This document shows positions 20,755-23,987 of a stretch of DNA of 23,987 nucleotides, piece by piece (position 1 is the stretch's first letter; every line of letters begins with the position of its first letter). Below the pieces are notes generated by a model. That model ran no database searches. It saw only the letters and a program-made list of their open reading frames with translations, and had not been told where the DNA came from. The DNA lies in contig DATGEP010000004.1 of NCBI GenBank assembly GCA_035310125.1, positions 1 through 23,987 of the forward strand, written 5' to 3'. Made by a program: the position numbers and the translations under genes. This DNA comes from DATGEP01 sp035310125. Lineage in GTDB: Bacteria > Chloroflexota > Ktedonobacteria > Ktedonobacterales > JADMIN01.

Positions 20755-21267
20755 ATGAATCCGAAAACGTACAGTGCCAAGCGCGATGACCTGAACCCGC
20801 GCTGGTATCTCGTGGACGCCGACGGCCAGGTGCTGGGGCGCGTGGCATCCACGATCGCGACCATCCTGCGCGGCAAGCACAAGCCGATGTATACGCCGCA
20901 CCTCAACTGTGGCGACTATGTGATCGTGGTCAACGCCGCCAAGGTGGATGTGACCCGCAATCGCCGCGACCAGAAGATGTACTACACCCACTCGCAGTAT
21001 CCCGGCGGCCTCAAGCAGGAGACGCTGCGCCAGGCGTTGGAGCGGCACCCAGAGCGTGTCATCGAGCGCGCCGTGAAGGGCATGATCCCTCATAACCGCC
21101 TGGGTGATGACATCCTTGGCCGCCTGAAGGTCTATCCCGGCCCGGAGCATCCACACGCCGCGCAGAAGCCGCAGCCGTGGGTGCAGCCCACCGCTGAGTC
21201 GCTCCTCGCGGAGCAGACCGCCGCGACTGACGCGACAGCGAGCGAGACCGCCAACGCGGAGGCGTAG
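20755..21267 (+). CDS. rplM: 50S ribosomal protein L13
   Basis: L13 is an early 50S assembly protein. MNPKTYSAKRDDLNPRWYLV, then DADGQVLGRVASTIATILRG, KHKPMYTPHLNCGDYVIVVN and the signature AVKGMIPHNRLGDDILGRLK are present. The chosen ATG at 20755 has GGAGAG eight bases upstream and fits homology; an in-frame ATG at 20737 would add six residues. The 170 residues include about 25 extra C-terminal residues rich in Ala/Thr/Glu. Confidence 0.96.
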   Translation: MNPKTYSAKRDDLNPRWYLVDADGQVLGRVASTIATILRGKHKPMYTPHLNCGDYVIVVNAAKVDVTRNRRDQKMYYTHSQYPGGLKQETLRQALERHPERVIERAVKGMIPHNRLGDDILGRLKVYPGPEHPHAAQKPQPWVQPTAESLLAEQTAATDATASETANAEA

Positions 21268-21289
21268 CGCGGGCACCCAGCAGCAGACG

Positions 21290-21361
21290 AGATCGAACGA
21301 GCAGATCGAACGACGTACCGCGTTGCATCCGCCCTACGGGCCGGGGGATGACCTTTCATCC
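21290..21361 (+). other. rplM-rpsI spacer with direct repeat and hairpin
   Basis: AGATCGAACGA occurs twice (21290-21300 and 21303-21313). GGATGA/TCATCC (21346-21351 with 21356-21361) forms a hairpin with a CCTT loop, about 40 bases before the rpsI start. GCCC-TAC-GGGC lies just upstream. No regulator is known to me for these. Confidence 0.4.
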
Positions 21362-21401
21362 GCACCCGCATCGCGACGAACCATCCATCGGAGGGAACAC
21401 C

Positions 21402-21806
21402 TTGGCTGAGAATCAAGGGGCATACTACTACGGCACGGGCCGGCGCAAGACCGCCGTCGCTCGCGTCCGGCTCTATCCCAACGGCGACGGCCACATGACC
21501 ATCAATGGCCGCGACGCCGAGCAGTATTTCGGGCGCGATGTCCTGCTGGCCGCCGCGAAAAGCCCGCTGCGCCTGCTGGAGCTGGCCAGCCGCTTCAACG
21601 TGACGGTGAAGGTGGGCGGCGGCGGCGTCAGCGGCCAGGCTGGCGCGGTGCGCCATGGCCTCGCGCGTGCGCTCGTGCGTGCCGACGAGACATTCCGGCC
21701 CACGCTGCGTAAGGGCGGCTTCCTCACGCGCGACCCACGCATGAAGGAGCGCAAGAAGTACGGCCTCAAGCGCGCCCGCAAGGCGCCGCAGTACACCAAG
21801 CGCTAG
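21402..21806 (+). CDS. rpsI: 30S ribosomal protein S9
   Basis: S9 has a C-terminal tail reaching the P-site tRNA anticodon loop. YYYGTGRRKTAVARVRLYPN, GGGGVSGQAGAVRHGLARAL, RKGGFLTRDPRMKERKKYGL and the terminal KAPQYTKR are diagnostic; the final Lys-Arg is the conserved tRNA-contacting end. I place the start at TTG 21402 because GGAGGG lies six bases upstream and the resulting 134 residues match the family. The ATG at 21348 would give an unlikely His/Pro-rich extension. It is the last gene before the terminator. Confidence 0.95.
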   Translation: MAENQGAYYYGTGRRKTAVARVRLYPNGDGHMTINGRDAEQYFGRDVLLAAAKSPLRLLELASRFNVTVKVGGGGVSGQAGAVRHGLARALVRADETFRPTLRKGGFLTRDPRMKERKKYGLKRARKAPQYTKR

Positions 21807-21906
21807 TGGCCTAAGGGTGGCTTCTCCCAGGGCGCGTTGCGTTGCCGTCCTGTTGGCTCGCTCCCGCGCGAAAAGGTGGGCGGCTGCACTGGCGGTAAGC
21901 GGGAAA

Positions 21907-21964
21907 ACGGCGCCGCTCTCATCCCGATGTTTTCGGGACGAGGGCGGCGCCGTCTCTCTTTTTT
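21907..21964 (+). terminator. Strong intrinsic terminator of the superoperon
   Basis: ACGGCGCCGC (21907-21916) pairs with GCGGCGCCGT (21944-21953); inside, CTC/GAG and TCCCGA/TCGGGA continue the stem to a TGTTT loop, with small internal mismatches. It is followed by CTCTC and a T6 run (21959-21964). This is the clearest terminator in the window and lies 100 bases after rpsI. Confidence 0.93.
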
Positions 21965-22031
21965 CGCCGGAGCTCGCGATGGGTGGGGAGACGCGTATAC
22001 CCACAGAGAAGCACGACGGCGACAAAGGGCG

Positions 22032-22059
22032 TGTAGGGGCGCCGCCTGCCGCGCCCGCC
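22032..22059. repeat. TGTAGGGGCG palindromic repeat, copy 1
   Basis: TGTAGGGGCG (22032-22041), a variable centre, then CGCCCGCC (22052-22059). The GGGCGC and GCGCCC arms can pair. It shares both outer arms with copy 2 at 22163-22189, but the centre differs. Similar GTAGGGGCG...CGCCC elements are, to my recollection, dispersed in Chloroflexota genomes. Confidence 0.65.
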
Positions 22060-22162
22060 CTCATCCGCCGCTCCGTCTGCTGCGCCCGCCTTCTGCTGCA
22101 CTGCCGCGCCCGCGCCCATTCTCATACCACATCCAATTGGGACGTTGGCCTTCGCCACGGCC

Positions 22163-22189
22163 TGTAGGGGCGTCCGGTGGACGCCCGCC
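22163..22189. repeat. TGTAGGGGCG palindromic repeat, copy 2
   Basis: TGTAGGGGCG (22163-22172), centre TCCGGTGGA, then CGCCCGCC (22182-22189). GGGCGTCC (22168-22175) pairs fully with GGACGCCC (22179-22186). Same orientation as copy 1, 131 bases away. Confidence 0.7.
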
Positions 22190-22343
22190 GTCGCGCGTCC
22201 CGTGTGCTGGCCTTTCAATGCCGCGAGCGCCTGCCCAAATGTGGTAGTAGCTCGCGTGAATGCGGCCAGGGTGGGCGACGTAGGAGCAATAGCTATACAC
22301 TATCTGAGGAGCGTTTCGCGCATGAGCGAGTCAGAGGGACGAC

Positions 22344-22994
22344 ATGGAGAGCTTCGGCGGGCACCGGCCGTTGGTGGTGGGCGTGGCCGGCGGCACGGGC
22401 GCGGGCAAGACGACGGTAACGCGCGCCATCATGGAAGCGGTGGGACACGAGCGCGCCGCTGAGCTGGAGGAAGATGCCTACTACCGCGAATACCACAACT
22501 TCTCGGAAGCGCAGCGCACCGCCATCAATTGGGACCATCCCGACGCCATCGAGGTCGAGCTACTGCTGGACCATATCCACCAGCTCCTGGATGGACGCGC
22601 CATCGAACGGCCTGTCTACGACTTCGCCGCCTACGCCCGCTCGCCACAAACCATTCGCATCGCGCCGAAGCCCGTCATCATCGTCGAGGGCATCCTGCTC
22701 TTTGTCGAGCCGCGCCTGCGCGACCTCTTCGATGTCAAGGTGTTCGTGGACACCGACGCCGATCTGCGCTTCATTCGCCGGCTCTTGCGCGACGTGCGCG
22801 ACCGGGGCCGCACGGTTGAGAGCGTCGTAAATCAGTACATGAGCACGGTGCGCCCGATGCACGTCGCGTTCGTGGAGCCTAGCAAGCGTTACGCCGACAT
22901 CATCGTGCCGGAGGGCGGCGAAAATCTCGTCGCCATCGAGCTACTGCGCTCCGCCATCCTCCACTTGCTGCGCCGCGACCCCTCTGAGCAGTAG
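22344..22994 (+). CDS. udk: Uridine kinase
   Basis: Udk phosphorylates uridine and cytidine in pyrimidine salvage. The 216 residues have a P-loop GGTGAGKTT (16-24), then EEDAYYREY, the substrate segment NWDHPDAIEVELL (about 62-74), PVYDFAAYARS and a Walker-B-like VIIVEGILLF. The C-terminal YADIIVPEGGENLVAIELL is also typical. ATG 22344 has AGAGGGA upstream. It lies beyond the superoperon terminator and probably has its own promoter. Fusion or truncation is not seen. Confidence 0.94.
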   Translation: MESFGGHRPLVVGVAGGTGAGKTTVTRAIMEAVGHERAAELEEDAYYREYHNFSEAQRTAINWDHPDAIEVELLLDHIHQLLDGRAIERPVYDFAAYARSPQTIRIAPKPVIIVEGILLFVEPRLRDLFDVKVFVDTDADLRFIRRLLRDVRDRGRTVESVVNQYMSTVRPMHVAFVEPSKRYADIIVPEGGENLVAIELLRSAILHLLRRDPSEQ

Positions 22995-22995
22995 A

Positions 22996-23025
22996 CCTCG
23001 CTGCGTCCCACGCGGAGGCGCGAGG
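22996..23025. other. Nested hairpin between convergent udk and the membrane gene
   Basis: CCTCGC (22996-23001) pairs with GCGAGG (23020-23025) and encloses GCGT-CCC-ACGC (23003-23013). It lies between convergent genes, so it may help end transcription from both sides, but no T-run is present. Confidence 0.35.
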
Positions 23026-23066
23026 CCGGCGAGCAGTCGCGGCAGCAAACGGCGGCATCCACCGCG

Positions 23067-23303
23067 TTAGTTCTCCCGGCCAACGAGGAGATACGCCAGT
23101 ATGCCGAGGACGCTGCCGAAGACAATGATCACCAGCCAAACGGTCTTGTCGCCGCCGGACACACGCCGCTCAGGCAGATAAAGATCGTCAACGAAGTACT
23201 TCACCACCCTCACGTAGATGGCGATGAATACGATCACCAGGAGGATGGTGATTGGGACCGGGAGCGTGGGCATCGAGCTGGGGCTGTTGTGGTGTACAAA
23301 CAT
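23067..23303 (-). CDS. Small PLDc_N-like membrane protein
   Basis: The 78-residue product has two membrane helices, about residues 14-35 and 54-74, joined by a short charged loop (YLPERRVSGGDKT). The end DKTVWLVIIVFGSVLGILAY, then LLVGREN resembles the PLDc_N (phospholipase D N-terminal) short membrane domain, where a Trp, a Gly and a final GR are typical. No nuclease motif is present, so only the domain name is justified. The start is set at 23303 because GGAG lies eight bases upstream on the minus strand; a longer frame reaches 23354. It converges on udk. Function is unknown. Confidence 0.65.
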   Translation of the reverse strand: MFVHHNSPSSMPTLPVPITILLVIVFIAIYVRVVKYFVDDLYLPERRVSGGDKTVWLVIIVFGSVLGILAYLLVGREN

Positions 23304-23987
23304 GCCGTTTTCTCCGACATTCTCTGCGGTTGCATGCCGCACCAGGACGCGCATGCAGGTTCATTCCGCCGGACTGTTGGTGAACGGCCCGGCGTCGTGA
23401 CGTGTCTCTGCGGACTCGGCATCTTATGCCAAACTCTTGGAGTATTCCACATAGATAGAATAATGCGCGGGCGCTCGGATGCCAATGGCGTAACCCCGGC
23501 CCCAGGCTCAAGTGAGGCGCTCTCAGCATCGCCCTTCACTGTTCATTGGCTCCAGCGTGTGCTGGCGCCCCGCGGCCTGAATTGAGGGTGATGTGGCAAG
23601 CATGAGCCGCCCACCGCGCTTCCCGATTCCCTTGTCCGTCCTTGGCCGTTCCTGCCCGCCAACCACCGTTGCCCCGCTCACCGCCATGTGATACGCTCGC
23701 CAGCAGGGCGGCAGGCATTTCCCGCCGGGACAGGAGCCACGCATGTTACGCGAGATAGCGGCAGAATCGGCAACCGCTTCTGCCCCCCCGCCGCGCACGG
23801 AGAGGGCTACCCACCGCGGCGTCGCGTGCTCTCACGTGGGGGCGGAACGGGGCCGGGGTGAGGTTCCCGGCAGAATCGGCAAACATTTGTTCCAGGTGGT
23901 ACAATGCAGTGCCCGCATGCGCGCCTCCCAAACGTGCGGGCTTGTCGCGTCTCATCGCGCTATCATGCATTCATCGCTGTACCCACC
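23304..23987. other. Right-end region without a supported gene
   Basis: No convincing gene is seen in 684 bases. A rightward frame opens at ATG 23743 (AGGAG six bases upstream) and runs off the window without a stop, but its Ala/Arg-rich product is not recognisable. A 15-base direct repeat (CGGCAGAATCGGCAA at 23759-23773 and 23868-23882), a GGCAGAA/TTCTGCC hairpin (23760-23784), a weak TTGGAG-N16-AATAAT (23437-23464) and the promoter below are the visible content. Confidence 0.5.
23876..23905 (+). promoter_or_regulatory. Candidate extended -10 promoter near the right edge
   Basis: TCGGCA (23876-23881), an 18-base spacer and TACAAT (23900-23905) with TG at 23897-23898 form a plausible rightward promoter. 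It is followed by GCCCGCA/TGCGGGC (23911-23917 with 23935-23941), which would be in the leader. The gene it would serve lies outside the window. Confidence 0.45.

Larger units (their letters stand above)
21807..22343 (+). other. rpsI-udk spacer: terminator and palindromic repeats, no gene
   Basis: Besides the terminator, the 537 bases contain two copies of a TGTAGGGGCG...CGCCCGCC element and a TATACACTAT stretch at 22294-22303 that could hold a -10 for udk but lacks a recognisable -35. No coding sequence with a familiar product or a good ribosome-binding site was found on either strand. Confidence 0.6.

Noticed and set aside
21348..21401. ATG start for rpsI giving a His/Pro-rich N-terminus
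   Set aside because: S9 homology starts after it, and TTG 21402 has GGAGGG at the right distance.
21907..21964. Terminator hairpin as a mobile-element end
   Set aside because: Position, T6 tail and lack of target repeats fit an intrinsic terminator.
23743..23987. Rightward open frame running off the window
   Set aside because: It has AGGAG upstream, but the product is low-complexity and unfamiliar, and a promoter and repeat lie within it; it cannot be judged without more sequence.

Overview
This window is one long ribosomal-protein (r-protein) superoperon, read left to right, from a G+C-rich bacterium. It runs from the 3' end of tuf (EF-Tu) through the S10, spc and alpha clusters: rpsJ-rplC-rplD-rplW-rplB-rpsS-rplV-rpsC-rplP-rpmC-rpsQ-rplN-rplX-rplE-rpsZ-rpsH-rplF-rplR-rpsE-rpmD-rplO-secY-adk-map-infA-rpmJ-rpsM-rpsK-rpsD-rpoA-rplQ-truA-rplM-rpsI. 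A very strong intrinsic terminator follows rpsI (21907-21964). Beyond it lie a separate uridine kinase gene (udk), a short convergent membrane-protein gene on the minus strand, and about 680 bases with no convincing gene. The adk-map-infA-rpmJ insertion after secY and the truA-rplM-rpsI end are typical of Gram-positive and Chloroflexota-type operons. Zinc-binding S14, S4, L36 and L24, long low-complexity r-protein tails and a palindromic TGTAGGGGCG repeat make me favour Chloroflexota, perhaps a Ktedonobacteria-like lineage. That is inference: no rRNA is visible.

Region by region: 1-10833 is tuf(3') to rpsE, tightly packed except for four long spacers before rpsJ, rplC, rplP and rpsZ. 10834-16121 is rpmD to rpmJ, carrying the SecY translocon channel, adenylate kinase, methionine aminopeptidase, IF-1 and L36, with a good internal promoter before infA. 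16122-21806 is rpsM to rpsI, including the RNA polymerase alpha subunit and the TruA pseudouridine synthase, with a 441-base structured spacer before rpsD. 21807-23987 is udk, a PLDc_N-like membrane gene and non-coding sequence.

The genes jointly supply ribosome assembly, initiation, transcription (alpha), export of nascent chains (SecY), removal of N-terminal Met (Map) and nucleotide supply (Adk, Udk). No mobile element, CRISPR array, defence system or new enzyme system is visible. The unusual content is of two kinds. (1) Non-coding: almost every longer spacer holds strong hairpins. A recurrent motif (helix, AACNNTG, then a GGYC/GGCC hairpin ending in GCC) appears before rpsJ, rplC, rplP and rpsZ with compensatory changes, and an alternating GGAG/CTCC array leads into the rpsD Shine-Dalgarno. 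Both look like candidate cis-acting RNA regulators. (2) Protein: L3 and L17 carry long charged insertions; L4, L13 and Adk carry tails; and S3 and S5, both at the mRNA entry side of the 30S subunit, end in Gly/Arg/Pro-rich RGG-like tails.
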